DNA of 64,000 nt from Acestrorhynchus altus (GCA_034509495.1 CM067508.1:28758905-28822904), one strand, 5' to 3'; shown: positions 50,901 to 58,866, counted from the stretch's first letter. Numbers and translations are program-made. Notes: generated by a model from the sequence alone, not told the origin.

Positions 50901-53736
50901 CAGATGTCTTACATCCCAAACTTGCCCCCAGTGACCCCAGTAATAGCTAAGCTACCATTCTTACAAACAGCCTTTCCAGCTCCTGACACATTTCAAGCAG
51001 TAAACTAGAATGAAGAATCGGAAGCCTCTAATTGTTCTTGACATTTAAAGATGTCTTCAGACAGCAGGGTGAAGTAAAAACGTGTGTGTGGTTTAGTGTC
51101 CTTTTACCAGGGTTGATCATAGAGACATGTCTCTACAAGAATGCGGTTGAAATTTGAGTTGGTTTGATTATCCAGAACACTGCGTTGGCATAGTTGAATA
51201 ATTTGCATTCAGTGCTTGGACGTGAAAGTGAAAAAGCCTCACCTCAAATACTATTGTGTCCTATTCTAAAAGAACATCCAGCAAAACCACAATAATGCTG
51301 TAAAATGAACTGGTTCTGGACCAGCACCCAGCCCAGTAGACTAAACCATTTGACACCAAAAGGTTCCATCACACTGGGTTTTGTTCTGCAAATTTAAGCC
51401 TGCAAATTTGTTCGACAAGCAAATTTCACATACATGAACTTCGGGGTGAAGTTTACGAATTTCCACGTCAAGTTCAAGCTAGAAACACAAATTTGCATCC
51501 AACCAATAGCACTACTACTCTAGTTGTGTGACCAGTGAAACGCTCCATTCTTTCTCTGCTCTGTTTGAGCCAACATGGAGTAACGTCAGATAGTTTGTTC
51601 CAAAGCATTACATCATACATGATTTCATTTCATTTCATTTTGATAGTGCATTAGACTTGACCTGAATTATCTCGAAATCAGTCAGTTTGCACTGCTGTAT
51701 TCTGTCCCCACTCGAGCCACACTCATTCCACATGGCAAAATGAAAAAACCCAATATGACTGCGCCTTAAAACGTAACAGAGACTTCAGGAGCTGTTGATA
51801 TTGGAGAGCAGCTCATCACCTCCAGACTCTGCCAGTTAAACATTTCCTGTGCCAGTGTCCACGGAAAGGGAGTTCAAGCAATGAGAAGAATAGGGATGTG
51901 GATGGAAATCTGTGCCAGGCTAAAAGATAATGCCTGTCTTTAACCAACTCTTCTATCCAGTAACTGCTCCCTGAAAAACAACGTGGAGAACCTCAGCTGA
52001 AGCAAATCTGAGCTTTATTTGTACCATTTACTCACAAAAGCCAAACTGGGTAATATGGTGGGTCTTCATTTGAAGCACGATATGTCCAAACATTTGTGGA
52101 CACCCCTTTACGTGGTCGGACACTTCATGGGTGAGTGGCCATGGCTCCTAAACACTTCCACTTTCCAATAATACCGCTCATATTTGATCATGGAACCATA
52201 AACTGACGCGGTCTTTGTCACCCAGTGGATGTAATCTGCATTTCACACACTATTGAATGATGGGAATAAGAGCAAAGTCTGGTCACATTATAGGACTAAA
52301 ACTGCTTACAAGGCCAGTTAAAGGGTTAATATCATCTTACTTACATATCTATAGTGGTTAATAACTCATTACCCAGTCCATGAATTTCTCAGATTCATTT
52401 TCAAAATAACTTTACTTATTCTCCAGCATATCTGCAAGTAAGTTAGAAGATTAACGCACCAAGTTAACATCAAGCAATCAATCAAAGTTTATTTGTATTG
52501 AGCTTTTTGGAACAAAGGAGTTGTCACAATTTCTGAAATACAGTGAAGTGCGGTCATTCCCGAAACACAGTCCCGTGCTATTCATATCTGTTAATGTTGT
52601 TGTTAATGTTGGTGAGTCAACTCAAAGCTGGCTCAAAATATGTGCAGACCGGCCTTGAGAAATGCTGCCTCAACATAACCCACCAACACGCAGCTCCATT
52701 CGGGAGGCAGTTTGTTTTTGAACGAGCAGCTTGTTCGTCACACACATACACACACCTCCTGTCTCGCTCTGCGCGCAGTGGGGACACACAATAGTAGCCT
52801 TGTGGAGCTGCTGCTGCTGCTGTGGAGCACCAGAGAAAACTGGTCATTTACATTCTGCAGAGCGGAGAGCGAATGAGATTTATAAACAAGGCCTTATCAG
52901 CGCCTCTGGCCTCCACAGCACTTATATATGTACACATTTATATACACTCCTCCTCGCCCGATACAGTTCTGAAAACAATGAAAGACATGTCATGTAATGC
53001 TAGACTATATGGACAAACGTATTGGGAAACTTGTTCTTTCTTAGGTTTTTTGCTTAAATTATGGGTTTTCAAAAGAGTTTATCCTGCTTTTGTTGGTGTA
53101 ACTCTCGCTACTGTGAAGGGAAGGCTCGCTACTAGATTTGGGAGCATTGTTTTGATGATTTGATAGCATTCAGAAACAAAAGCAATTAGGCCGGTCAGAA
53201 GGTTGGTTGATCACAGCACCTCATCCCCAACTCCCCAGTTCCTCCCAAAAGTATTAGAGTGAGCACCATTATTCCAGAGAACAGTTCCACACCTGGGATT
53301 CGGCAATGCAGAGAGTACTATTCTATTGGCACTACCTCTCTACAGGAGCTAGACAATCTGTGTGTGCATGTCCACTTCTGTGTCAGCAATGGGTGCAACT
53401 TGTGGGTGTCCACAAATCCATATAGGAACGTACAGTATGTGCATCACAAATCTCTTTCAGAAACTGTCCGAAATTGTAACTATAAGCTAACAGGTCTGGA
53501 TCTATATTGCTGAAATGAGTGGGATCGCCACGGCAAGATCGGACCCCTTAAGAAAGAAGGTGGTAGATGCTTTAAAGTCTGGGAATGGACATTCCGTTCC
53601 ACTGTCCAGAAAATGATTAACAAGTGGAAAACATTTGAACAACTGTCAACATTGCTAGGTCAGGTTGTCCTGGCACGTTCGGCCCAAGAGCAGACCACAG
53701 GATGCTCAAGAAGTTTTCTAACAAGCAGTGTGAATA

Positions 53737-53786
<50 letters not shown>

Positions 53787-56700
53787 TAAACAGTGCATTA
53801 CTTAGGCCAATACATACTAAGTGTACTACCGCAGTGATAGAAATACATCCCTCAACCCTGTATTTTAAGAGAACTGCTCTATTTTTGTCCTGCGCTTGTA
53901 TAGCTGCCCTGCTTGCTTTTGTTCCCCTTCTGACATCATGGCACTTCATTAACAATGCATTCCAGGATTCGATAGCGAGCCATAGAAGCGGAAGAATGAC
54001 TCTGTTCCACATTTCATGAAGAAAAAAAAACAAAAAACAAAAAAAAAAAAACACTGACACACTGAAAGACAATACTTTTAAATCACAACTTCCACAATGA
54101 TCTAACCTGAAAACTGAAATAATCTGCACATAAATGAGGTCATCTATGTATCTGTGTGTTTGTCATGTGATTAGCGGGTCATTTACAGTGGTTAAAAATA
54201 CGAGACCACAAGCAAAACCCTGCAGCTTACATTTTCAGCACACTGACTGACTAAAAAATAAGAGTAAAGCAAGTGAGTGAGTGGGGGGGGGGAAAAAAGC
54301 TGTGAAAGGTAAAAGGAAGGTGCAGAGAAACTCGATAAACAAGTGAGAAAGAGCGAATGAGTGAGTGAGTAACTGACTACACATCTACAGAGAAAAAAAC
54401 TTGGCAGGTGGTCAAGTGGGTGGGAAGGGAAAGGGGAAAGGCGGTTCTCAAAGGGCCCGAGAGAGTGTGGGCAGGGGGTTTGGCAGGTTGGGGGCATGGT
54501 GAAATACACAGCCAGAAACATGCACTGTGTAACTGACAGGATGATGGAGGTTTTTCACAGACACTACTTACAGACATGAACTACTGAAATTGTGAAATAT
54601 GTCTCTTCCTTAATCTGTTTCCGCTTGCACAAGGACATGACAGTAAAAGCAGTGTCATAGAGCCACTCAACAGCAGGCTCCATCAGCATTCTTAGACTCT
54701 CGCTATGCTGAAGTGTCTCAAAGCCATTAGTAGCGACAGGAATCCCAGATTCTAAAGCCTTCCTGGGTGTTAGGCGAGTTAACGTCAGTACAATTTCTTT
54801 CCACAGCAGATCGGCAGGGCCACATAAAATGGTGAAAAGGTTACTGTTAAAACCTTGTATCTCCAGAATATGTGCTTTAGGATAAGCATATGCCTCCTCC
54901 AATATATGTGAAGAGCCTTCTCGGATGCAGCTTCACTGGGTAGCCCATACTTTCAGAGGAGAAAGTGCTGGATCCCCTACTCTCTTACATCAGCCAACAA
55001 ATGTCTGTGCCGGACAGCATAAGAGTAAAAATGTGGAGATGGCAAAGCAGCATGACCCATGATTCAAACTAGTGCTCTTCAGGCCACAGGTCCAGTGCCT
55101 CGGTCTGCTGAGCCACTCAGAGCTCACTTTCAATGGAAGTTAATGGAAAACGTGTCAAGAAAATCAACAAAATTTGAAAACCAAGGTTTTTGCAGGACAG
55201 TGACAAAACATACGATAGCAAAAGGTCTGCACTGAGAAAGTTACCTGTAAATCTCTTTACCAGGACAGTTCATAAATCCTTCAGTGACATTATCATAAAT
55301 AATGATAATAAACAAACAATTTTAGTGGGACTATTGCAATGTATTGCAATACATTGAACATGGCCAGTATTTCCAGTTCCCATTCTTCACTTCGACTGTT
55401 TCTCAATATGCTTTCTTGTTTGTTCTTGTGTCCTCGTGGTCATGCCTGAGGTCATCTTTCACTGCACAAGTGGCATTCAAAGACTCAAGAATTTTTCAAG
55501 AATGGTTAAAGTCCTTGGATGTGTTTTTCTCCACCCCCAAAACCAATCCTTCATTAAAGTAAGTCAGGTGAGCAGCTGGTAGAACTGAATAAATCCATAC
55601 AGTGGCAGAGACGTCCGCAACCAAACCGGTGTTCTGATAACTGGGCTCTTCTAACCAGCATATTGTATTGGGCTTGGGGGTCAATCAGGCATGTTTTAAT
55701 AGATGTGTATTGGCTAGTTTAATCCCAGTTCCATGTCACAGTATTAAGAGCGCCAGCTGGTGGCGTCAAGGCACAGTTCATGGGCATTTACAGCTGACAG
55801 CCACGAGGAACTTCCCTGAAGGTAAATAAGATTTTATAGAAACAGTGTAGAGCTGTTTTACAGTGGAACATGGAAACATAATGTACTATCTGAAACTGTA
55901 TGTACCGGTAGTGGAATCAGAGCCAAATCATAGATATCACCAGTAAACGACAAACAATGACACATCAGTCCAAAGTGAAGGTACAAGGAGCAAATCTGAA
56001 CGTTCAGTGAGGTCATTCAGATTGGATTATAGGATATTAAATGTCATTTAAATATAAATTAAACATAAATTGTTACTGAAGTGATTTGACTTAAGAATTA
56101 ATTAGCAGCACATCTTATCTAAACTCTGGGGCTGCATTATTAATACAAACACAAAGATCGGAGTAGAATTTGTACCAGCTGTTTTTAGGGGTTTAGTTTT
56201 GAACAATGTTTACTGTTTTCTTTAGCTGCCACAGACCTTTAACCAGTGCTATATCAGTTACGTATAAAGTTTCATCAGGCTAATAATGTGTGCATATTAA
56301 AGCGTATTACACTCGTATATCATACCATCAACCTATACATGTTATTTAGTGAAGTACTACTACTAAACAGAACCCCCTCTTGGTCAACCCACAGTGAGCT
56401 TCTGTGCTCCATTAAAAAACCTTTCCTGCTTCCTGTAATGACAAACAAATGGGCTGAACAAAGGCTGAAGCTGGCCTGACTCTAAGCACCCTTTCACTTA
56501 CTCAGAATGGGCCTTTTGGGAGTGAGACTGAACAAGGCTGTCACTCACAGTCAAGGAGGGGTTTGAGACAGGGCCTCTGTGTACAGGGTTAGAGAAATTC
56601 CTTCAAAAAAACAACCACAGGGCTCAAGAAGCTCACCTTGTCCAGGATGAATCTGTTCAGGTATGGCATGTAGCCCTGGTTGGAGACCGGACCTTCGTCA

Positions 56701-58866
56701 TCATCTTTGAAGTGCTCCTCTAGAGCCACTGGATCATGAGGGATCTTCATCACAGTACAGAGGTTATGGGAAAGCACCTGAAATGAGGGGTTAATACCAA
56801 TATACTTAGTACAATATATGACTGATCGGTGCACTGGTTGTTGGTGTCAGAACAAATCCTTGTATATCCATCTGTCGTTTGTTTTGCATGACTTGTGCCA
56901 AAACTTAAGAGTGAATGGGTTTTCACTGAGAAATGGAACATTTGCGTGATGCTGGGCTGCTGTGCAAACATATGCTCTGCATTAATTTTAGTATCTGTAA
57001 TGCTATAGAAATAAATGCTCTCTCTACATATAGATTCCGTAATACAAACAAAAAAAAATATCTACTAATTATTACAAAAATTATTATTAAACAGACAACA
57101 GATTAAAAGGGTCACATTTCAAATCAAAAACAAGCTTTGTAAATATTAGAAATGTAATTTTCTTGTGGGGATATAATTAGGCCAGTCCCACATTTACTAC
57201 TACTTAAAATACCTCAAATTAAAATCAGATGCAGCACATCGGTGTGCAATGAGGAAACCCTTGCAGTAAAAAAAGGTGAAAATCAGGGAAAAACTAAAGT
57301 TTGCCAGAGAACAGAGACAAAAAAAACACAGGACTTTAACAATGTGCTTTTGACAGATTCCACTGCCACTACCAACTGCAGGACATGGGGGAGGAAGCAT
57401 CATGGTTTAGGGCTGCTGGAGTGCTCTCCGTTATAGGAACCAATATGAAATATTTATTGTAGCTGAGGGGGCTTGAGAAACATACAAGAACATCTGTATA
57501 AACACTATCCTGAAACATCACATAGCTGAAAGAATTCTGCATGGAAGAGTGGAACAACCTCTCTTCCAGTTGAAGTCAGAGACTGACAGACAGTTTAGGA
57601 AACTTATAATTGACATTATTTTAGCCGAAGTAGGAAATACCAGCTATTCGGCCAGAGGGAGTTCAAACTTTGCATTTCTATTAATTACATTTTGCAAATG
57701 ATTTTTAAAAGAATGTCTTCAGTTGTAGGTGTTTACCTACATCACCTCCTTATCTCAATACTGTTCAAATGAAGATCAAAGGTCCAAATATGTTAAACAT
57801 GCAAAAGGTGTTCAACTTATTTTACATGACTGTGCTTTTAAATTACAGTCATTAACATTGAGTCACACTGACTCTAATTTCATTACGTTATGCTCCTGGC
57901 CTGAATTGCTGTTACTCACATCCCTCACTCTGGAGCATTAACATTTGTAAGAGGGCTTAAAAAAGAGAAGAACAGACAACATTTCCTTTGCTGATGGATG
58001 CTAGAAATACAAGCCAAGTTGTTCCACTGCCTTTTTGGAGGGAACAGTTAATAACACAATACATAACGTAATAAATAACACAAACAAGCAAACAATAAAT
58101 AAATAAAGGTTCTGTGTAACAATGATACTTTGAGTGGAACCATTCTGGGAAACTATTTTAAATATATTTTACATTAAAGAGAACAATTAGCAAAAAGTCA
58201 CTACAATAAAATGAATAAAATTTAACTTAAATCTTTAAAAAAAACAATGAGAAGAAATTAAAAAAAAACAGCAGAGTATTTCTATATGTTAATGTAATGT
58301 ACTTTTATTACGTTACAATAAAAGTCCCTAAAAACAGAGTAGAATTATTAAAAAAGCTGAATATTTCTATTATGTTTAATATAAAGCTACTTTTTTATTA
58401 TAATCATTGTTTCTATTAGCATTACTTCAGTAATATAAAAATACCCAGGTAAAAATACACTGTTATTTATATTTTTAAATAACAGAAACGCAGTTGATAA
58501 TCCAACATCGCCAGAGATGTGAGTTTTCACACGTTTAGTGAACGTGAGTGATTTCGTTCCCTCGAGGCTGGTACACTCCAGATCCAGAACTTGATCCGCT
58601 CCTGGTTTTTAGTTCGACCGCCGGAGCGGCTCTGCTGCGGCTGATCCACACACTGCGGTCGGTCGGAATGGAATCCCGGATCAGGGTCTGGATCTGGATT
58701 CTCCACTTCAGCTTTGGGTCTGTTCTGACACAGATCAACTTTTATAAAAGTCTCTCTTAAGTTACAGTACCTTCAGCTGAGACTTCGACACTTTCCCACT
58801 TTTGTCCACGTCCAGGGCTGTGAAGGCATGCCATATGGACTTCAGAAGCTCATCCCTTAGTCCCAT
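27130..58866 (-). CDS. swap70: swap70: SWAP-70 guanine-exchange/actin-binding adaptor (12 coding exons)
   Basis: SWAP70 binds PIP3 through its PH domain, associates with Rac and F-actin, and acts at membrane ruffles and in the nucleus (family knowledge). The coding order on the minus strand is twelve exons, ATG at 58,866 and TGA at 27,130-27,132, about 584 residues; human SWAP70 has 585. Residues 1-213 form the EF-hand-like N-terminal region (DVDKSGKVSKSQ in exon 1). The PH domain runs from about 214 (GYMMKKGHIRKNWTERWF) to 310, a long coiled coil from about 316 to 540, and the tail with TNWGPAAFTEAEL from 546 is specific for SWAP70 rather than DEF6. The start has a good context (GAAATGG). 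Odd points are a GC-AG intron 5 and exon 6, which has lost its expected frame. Apart from exon 6 every exon joins in phase. The a/b paralogue cannot be assigned here. Confidence 0.95.
27261..27325. repeat. (AC)n microsatellite at the intron 11 acceptor
   Basis: About 32 AC units on the plus strand, thus (GT)n in the swap70 transcript. It ends 12 bases from the exon 12 acceptor. Confidence 0.97.
27326..28506. other. swap70 intron 11 interior
   Basis: No gene. Near 28,260-28,330 recurring GGTTCTTC(A) strings resemble a common fish repeat, weakly supported. Confidence 0.5.
28507..28603 (-). CDS. swap70: swap70 exon 11
   Basis: EVMKKLKDAANNTKSWKDKV then AHHEGLIRLIQP and one base of Gly. The WKDKVAHHEGLIRLI block is a SWAP70 signature. 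Acceptor gcacag|GAA, donor CCCG|gtaaaa. Confidence 0.96.
29100..29375 (+). mobile_element. LINE/SINE 3' tail (GAAGCTGCTCTGTGACAA type)
   Basis: Contains CTTGTGAGCCTGGTTCCTTC, AAGGTTTCTTCCTCC, then GTGAAGCTGCTCTGTGACAA and GAGCGCTATACAAATAAATG, the tail shared by fish L2-related LINEs and V-SINE-like elements. It lies in swap70 intron 10, antisense to the gene. 5' truncated. Confidence 0.7.
29711..29909 (-). CDS. swap70: swap70 exon 10
   Basis: One base completing Arg, then LLEEEAAKRAELEQIHLRQQ to GALEQYE, the last long coiled-coil stretch. Acceptor gtgcag|G, donor GAG|gtacct. Confidence 0.96.
29910..31323. other. swap70 intron 9, proximal part
   Basis: No gene. GAACTGGGGTTCAATTCC near 31,053 and GATCAGGGTTCCTATCCC near 30,453 look like decayed SINE B-box regions. 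Confidence 0.45.
31324..31925 (-). mobile_element. Tc1/mariner relic, family A copy 3
   Basis: Left end AATACACTCATCGTCAAAAT matches the left end of the 22.4 kb copy. Inside, the minus strand reads SRSAVLHNARSPLVFMRGTL then HHYVNEVLQ, from a Tc1 transposase. Blocks such as CAGAAAAGGAAGGGCCACTG are shared with the copies at 6.1 and 23.7 kb. Internally deleted; the right inverted end is missing. Confidence 0.75.
31926..32436. other. swap70 intron 9 interior
   Basis: No gene or named repeat recognised. Confidence 0.45.
32437..32498. repeat. (GT)n microsatellite at the intron 9 donor
   Basis: Thirty-one GT units on the plus strand, (CA)n in the swap70 transcript, starting at the third base of intron 9. 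Confidence 0.97.
32501..32667 (-). CDS. swap70: swap70 exon 9
   Basis: Coiled-coil residues VRLQMEEQVAQKSSELEQYL to ETVRKLQA plus two bases of an Arg codon. The donor GCCAG|gtacacac runs straight into a (CA)n tract on the transcribed strand. Confidence 0.96.
33065..34657 (-). mobile_element. Nearly intact Tc1-like transposon (DD34E)
   Basis: A 1,593-bp element flanked by the TA duplication (33,063-33,064 and 34,658-34,659). It has about 200-bp inverted repeats (33,065-33,263 and 34,458-34,657) that start CAGTGGGGAAAATAAG. Each arm holds an outer copy of AAAATAAG(A/T)ATTTAGTCA and an inner copy AAAATAAGTATTTGGTCA, the IR/DR layout of Tc1 elements with paired binding sites. The arms differ by only a few bases, so the copy is young. 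It lies in swap70 intron 8 in the sense orientation. Confidence 0.95.
33275..34302 (-). pseudogene. Tc1 transposase with one frameshift
   Basis: The transposase catalyses cut-and-paste transposition at TA sites. The first part (34,302-33,8xx) starts MVKTKELSEDTKNRIVDLHQ and has two helix-turn-helix motifs, then WSDETKVELFGKN with the first catalytic Asp. A one-base loss near 33,815 then shifts the frame and leads to a stop at 33,787. The second part (to 33,275) carries GGGNIMLWGCFS, HDNDPKN with the second Asp and NPIENLW with the Glu, 34 residues apart. It ends CHCQQRIYNKVLR. Both parts together give the normal length of about 340 residues. Confidence 0.9.
34690..34899. other. swap70 intron 8 sequence after the Tc1 copy
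   Basis: No recognisable gene. Confidence 0.4.
34900..35015 (+). mobile_element. Fragment of the TATATGGACAAA-type element family
   Basis: CCTAACCTCACGAATGTTCT, TGTGCAATCGAAACCTTGCA, CAACATTCCAATATCTAGTG and GAACGCTTTCCCAGAA follow the 3' part of a widespread fish DNA transposon whose short form lies at 53,003-53,427. No ends preserved. Confidence 0.55.
35016..35835. other. swap70 intron 8 sequence
   Basis: No gene or named repeat recognised. Confidence 0.45.
35836..35922. repeat. Compound CT/CATA/TA/CA microsatellite
   Basis: Successive CT, CATA, TA and CA runs in intron 8. Confidence 0.95.
36021..36090. repeat. (TTA)n(TCA)n microsatellite
   Basis: About 18 TTA units followed by five TCA units. 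Confidence 0.95.
36811..36918 (-). CDS. swap70: swap70 exon 8
   Basis: Thirty-six coiled-coil residues, KLEEAAANAAEEERRRLQTQ to EMEKEKM. Acceptor atccag|AAA, donor ATG|gtatgt, both phase 0. Confidence 0.95.
36985..37440 (+). mobile_element. Three HE1-like tRNA-SINE fragments in tandem
   Basis: Three successive heads share the tRNA-like B-box and the following text: TGGGTTCAATACCCACACC (about 37,032), CAGGTTCAATACCCACATCC (about 37,198) and TTGGTTCAATACCCAGGC (about 37,389). The first two continue with AGCTGCCACTACTGGGCTCT or AGCTGCCACAAACGGGCTCT and (A/G)AG(A/C)CCC(C/T)TAA(T/C)C, typical for HE1 SINEs. They lie in swap70 intron 7, antisense to the gene. The usual LINE-like tail is missing. 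Confidence 0.7.
37539..37607. repeat. (AAT)n microsatellite
   Basis: About 23 AAT units. Confidence 0.96.
37615..37830 (+). mobile_element. Decayed tRNA-SINE fragment
   Basis: GGGGTTTGAACCAAGTTACC resembles a pol III B-box region. CTGCTCTAGCTATGCTGTAG follows, related to the fragments at 36,985-37,440. Weak. Confidence 0.4.
37831..38842. other. swap70 intron 7 sequence
   Basis: No gene. 38,570-38,760 has a further SINE-like pattern (GAGTGGTGAGAACACTGGGT, ATTGTGGGTTTGATAAGG). Confidence 0.4.
38843..39110 (+). mobile_element. tRNA-derived SINE, family S copy 1
   Basis: A-box-like TGGCTTAATGGTCTAATG and B-box-like GGCTCAAATCCTGGGTCATG, then a non-tRNA body with GAGTCTGAGAGAGCAAAATT and GGCCATGCTCTCTCTGTC. 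The same body occurs in reverse at 47,130-47,468. It lies in swap70 intron 7. Confidence 0.8.
39111..41204. other. swap70 intron 7 sequence
   Basis: About 2.1 kb without a recognised gene or repeat. A somewhat GC-richer part lies at 40,420-40,680. Confidence 0.45.
41205..41570. repeat. GACA/GATA/GGAT tetranucleotide repeats
   Basis: Interrupted runs of GACA, GATA and GGAT units with shared spacer text (TAGATACAG, AATGGCTGGATGAATG). Confidence 0.9.
41430..41990. repeat. GAACATT-type dispersed repeat
   Basis: CCAGCTAGCATAGAACATTA and CCATCTAGCTGAGAACATTA begin two related blocks, with GGAATGTTCAACAATG or GGAACATTCAGCAATG following. Further GAACATTC strings continue to 41,970. This resembles a fish repeat rich in AACATT and AACGTT motifs. 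Confidence 0.5.
42341..42367. repeat. (CA)n microsatellite
   Basis: About 13 CA units in intron 7. A 149-codon minus frame next to it is not a gene. Confidence 0.95.
42779..42960 (-). CDS. swap70: swap70 exon 7
   Basis: Starts with two bases of a split codon, then IQTCISLLKVGRPAPHREAR to ELEAMRK: the last PH helix and the start of the coiled coil, rich in Arg, Gln and Glu. Acceptor ctcag|CC, donor AAG|gtctgt. Confidence 0.95.
43055..43200 (-). mobile_element. MITE fragment of the TATATGGACAAA family
   Basis: ATGCATTCAGCTACTATAAG, GTGTGCAAATGCACACATAG and CAGTGCCTGTAGAGAAGTTC are the complement of the 3' part of the family represented at 53,003-53,427. It lies in swap70 intron 6. Confidence 0.65.
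43198..43241. repeat. (GT)n microsatellite
   Basis: About 21 GT units with one interruption, in intron 6, about 75 bp downstream of the exon 6 donor in the transcript. Confidence 0.95.
43316..43411 (-). CDS. swap70: swap70 exon 6 (PH domain, frame disturbed)
   Basis: Begins in phase 0 with SLPDKEGKK, as the family does. The next 33 bases read SASSLSSAQTK in that frame, while the frame two bases on reads CLFFVKCSDK, the conserved PH strand. Then FEIT resumes in the first frame. The exon is 96 bp from acceptor ctgcag|TCA to donor AAG|gtagga, about 13 bp shorter than expected, and ends in phase 0 although exon 7 needs one carried base. An alternative donor at CTGA|gtatat (exon end about 43,255) would restore phase with extra residues. 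Assembly error, a damaged allele or altered splicing are possible. Confidence 0.7.
43830..43976 (-). CDS. swap70: swap70 exon 5 (PH domain start, GC donor)
   Basis: Residues 214-262, GYMMKKGHIRKNWTERWF to LDGNCCVE, the first PH strands with the basic phosphoinositide-binding residues. The donor is GAG|gcaagg, a non-canonical GC site. The nearest GT (TGC|gttgag) would drop the conserved Val-Glu, so GC is preferred. Phase 0. Confidence 0.93.
44654..44672. repeat. (AG)n microsatellite
   Basis: Nine to ten AG units, close to an AT run. Confidence 0.93.
44679..44745. repeat. (AT)n microsatellite
   Basis: A pure AT run of 33 units, self-complementary. Confidence 0.96.
46270..46497 (-). CDS. swap70: swap70 exon 4
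   Basis: Residues 138-213, from IEYFLRKLTEAMGGSW to NEVFQELILDVLKQ, just before the PH domain. Acceptor ctcag|ATT, donor CAG|gtgatt, both phase 0. Confidence 0.96.
47130..47468 (-). mobile_element. tRNA-derived SINE, family S copy 2
   Basis: On the minus strand it begins GGGCTCTGATTGGCTCAGTG and GTCTAATGATCTGAGG, then the B-box-like GGTTTGAATCCCGGGTCATG, then GAGTCTGAGAGAGCAAAATT and GGCCATGGTCTG. It extends through TGGCTGTCACAGGTTTCTG to GCATCTTATGTGATGTCAGA. This is the longest of the three copies. It lies in swap70 intron 3 in the sense orientation. Confidence 0.8.
47921..47955. repeat. (AT)n microsatellite
   Basis: About 17 AT units at the inner edge of the Tc1 inverted repeat. Confidence 0.95.
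48235..49044 (+). pseudogene. Tc1 transposase, multiply broken
   Basis: Pieces in order but in changing frames: LSVSTVRNIVRKWKTTGTV (helix-turn-helix region), VNPQTNTKDLQHHLAADGVT, then FWNKVLWTDENKIELFGQN with the first catalytic Asp. In another frame follow TVKFGGGSIMLWGCVAS and FQQDNDPKH with the second Asp, then NIIEN with the Glu, 34 residues later. After this the frame is lost and the C-terminus is damaged. Cannot encode an active enzyme. Confidence 0.9.
49362..49473 (-). mobile_element. Tc1/mariner fragment, family A copy 4
   Basis: GGGATGGAGTGTTGATAACG, GCAATAGCATCCCACACATT and TCTTCAAGGTGAGCTCTTAT match internal family A text. It spans the exact point where copy 2 is split by the LINE, so it serves as an uninterrupted reference. 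Confidence 0.7.
50117..50290 (-). CDS. swap70: swap70 exon 3
   Basis: Residues 80-137, from VQDNFDRVDFNRMCWTLC to RYPLVIVAEE. Acceptor ctgcag|GTT, donor GAG|gtcaga, both phase 0. Confidence 0.96.
50291..52077. other. swap70 intron 2, distal part
   Basis: No gene. GTGGGGCTTGAAAGTTTGCG and TCCTTTAGAATTTTCC at 50,722-50,762 look like the end of another Tc1-like family, followed by a poly-T run. Confidence 0.45.
52078..52260 (-). mobile_element. End fragment of the TATATGGACAAA family
   Basis: CGATATGTCCAAACATTTGTGG and ACACCCCTTTACGTGG match the terminal text of the family in the inverted sense to the 53.0 kb copy. The inner part is diverged. Confidence 0.55.
53003..53427 (+). mobile_element. 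MITE of the TATATGGACAAA family
   Basis: Left end CTATATGGACAAACGTATTG and right end GTGTCCACAAATCCATATAG are imperfect inverted repeats. Between them lie GAGTTTATCCTGCTTTTGTT, CACCTCATCCCCAACTCC, CATTATTCCAGAGAACAGTT and CTGTGTCAGCAATGGGTGCA, all typical of this widespread fish element. No transposase. Confidence 0.8.
53516..53722 (+). mobile_element. Tc1 transposase N-terminal fragment, family D
   Basis: The translation begins GIATARSDPLRKKVVDALKS then GNGHS, the first helix-turn-helix of a Tc1 transposase. A frameshift follows, then text corresponding to the linker (ATTGCTAGGTCAGGTTGTCC). It stops before the catalytic core. Confidence 0.65.
53739..53784. repeat. (CA)n microsatellite
   Basis: About 23 CA units in intron 2. 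Confidence 0.96.
53785..54563. other. swap70 intron 2 sequence
   Basis: No gene. A-rich run at 54,022-54,051 and purine-rich repeats (GTGAGTGAGT) near 54,270-54,370. Confidence 0.5.
54564..54935 (-). other. Unidentified open reading frame in swap70 intron 2
   Basis: The minus strand is open for about 124 codons, from just after a TGA near 54,938 to a stop at 54,564. Mixed, protein-like composition: GLPSEAASEKALHIYLEEAY, then AHILEIQGFNSNLF, LCGPADLLWKEIVLTLTRL and MEPAVEWLYDTAFTVMSLCK. There is no ATG near its start; the first Met codons are in the second half. I do not recognise the family. It may be a captured exon, a retrocopy piece or part of an unknown transposon. A SINE lies directly upstream on the same strand. 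Confidence 0.35.
54955..55130 (-). mobile_element. tRNA-derived SINE, family S copy 3
   Basis: On the minus strand: GAGCTCTGAGTGGCTCAGCA (A-box side), then AGTTTGAATCATGGGTCATG (B-box side) and CTGCTTTGCCATCTCC. It is the head of the family seen at 38,843 and 47,130; the body is diverged. Confidence 0.7.
55131..56636. other. swap70 intron 2, proximal part
   Basis: No gene or named repeat recognised. Confidence 0.5.
56637..56777 (-). CDS. swap70: swap70 exon 2
   Basis: Residues 33-79, from VLSHNLCTVMKIPHDPV to PYLNRFILDK. Acceptor tttcag|GTG, donor AAG|gtgagc, both phase 0. Confidence 0.96.
57200..57665 (+). mobile_element. Tc1-like relic, family F
   Basis: GGGGGAGGAAGCATCATGGT, TTAGGGCTGCTGGAGTGC and GTGGAACAACCTCTCTTCCA fit the central and 3' part of a Tc1 transposase gene (GGGSIMV-like strand). 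ATACCAGCTATTCGGCCAGA then TTCAAACTTTGCA is typical for the terminal part. Many stops and frameshifts. It lies in swap70 intron 1. Confidence 0.5.
57666..58530. other. swap70 intron 1 sequence
   Basis: Very AT-rich; no gene recognised. Confidence 0.5.

Noticed and set aside
27130..58866. def6 instead of swap70
   Set aside because: The C-terminal TNWGPAAFTEAEL block and the length of about 584 residues are those of SWAP70; DEF6 has a different tail.
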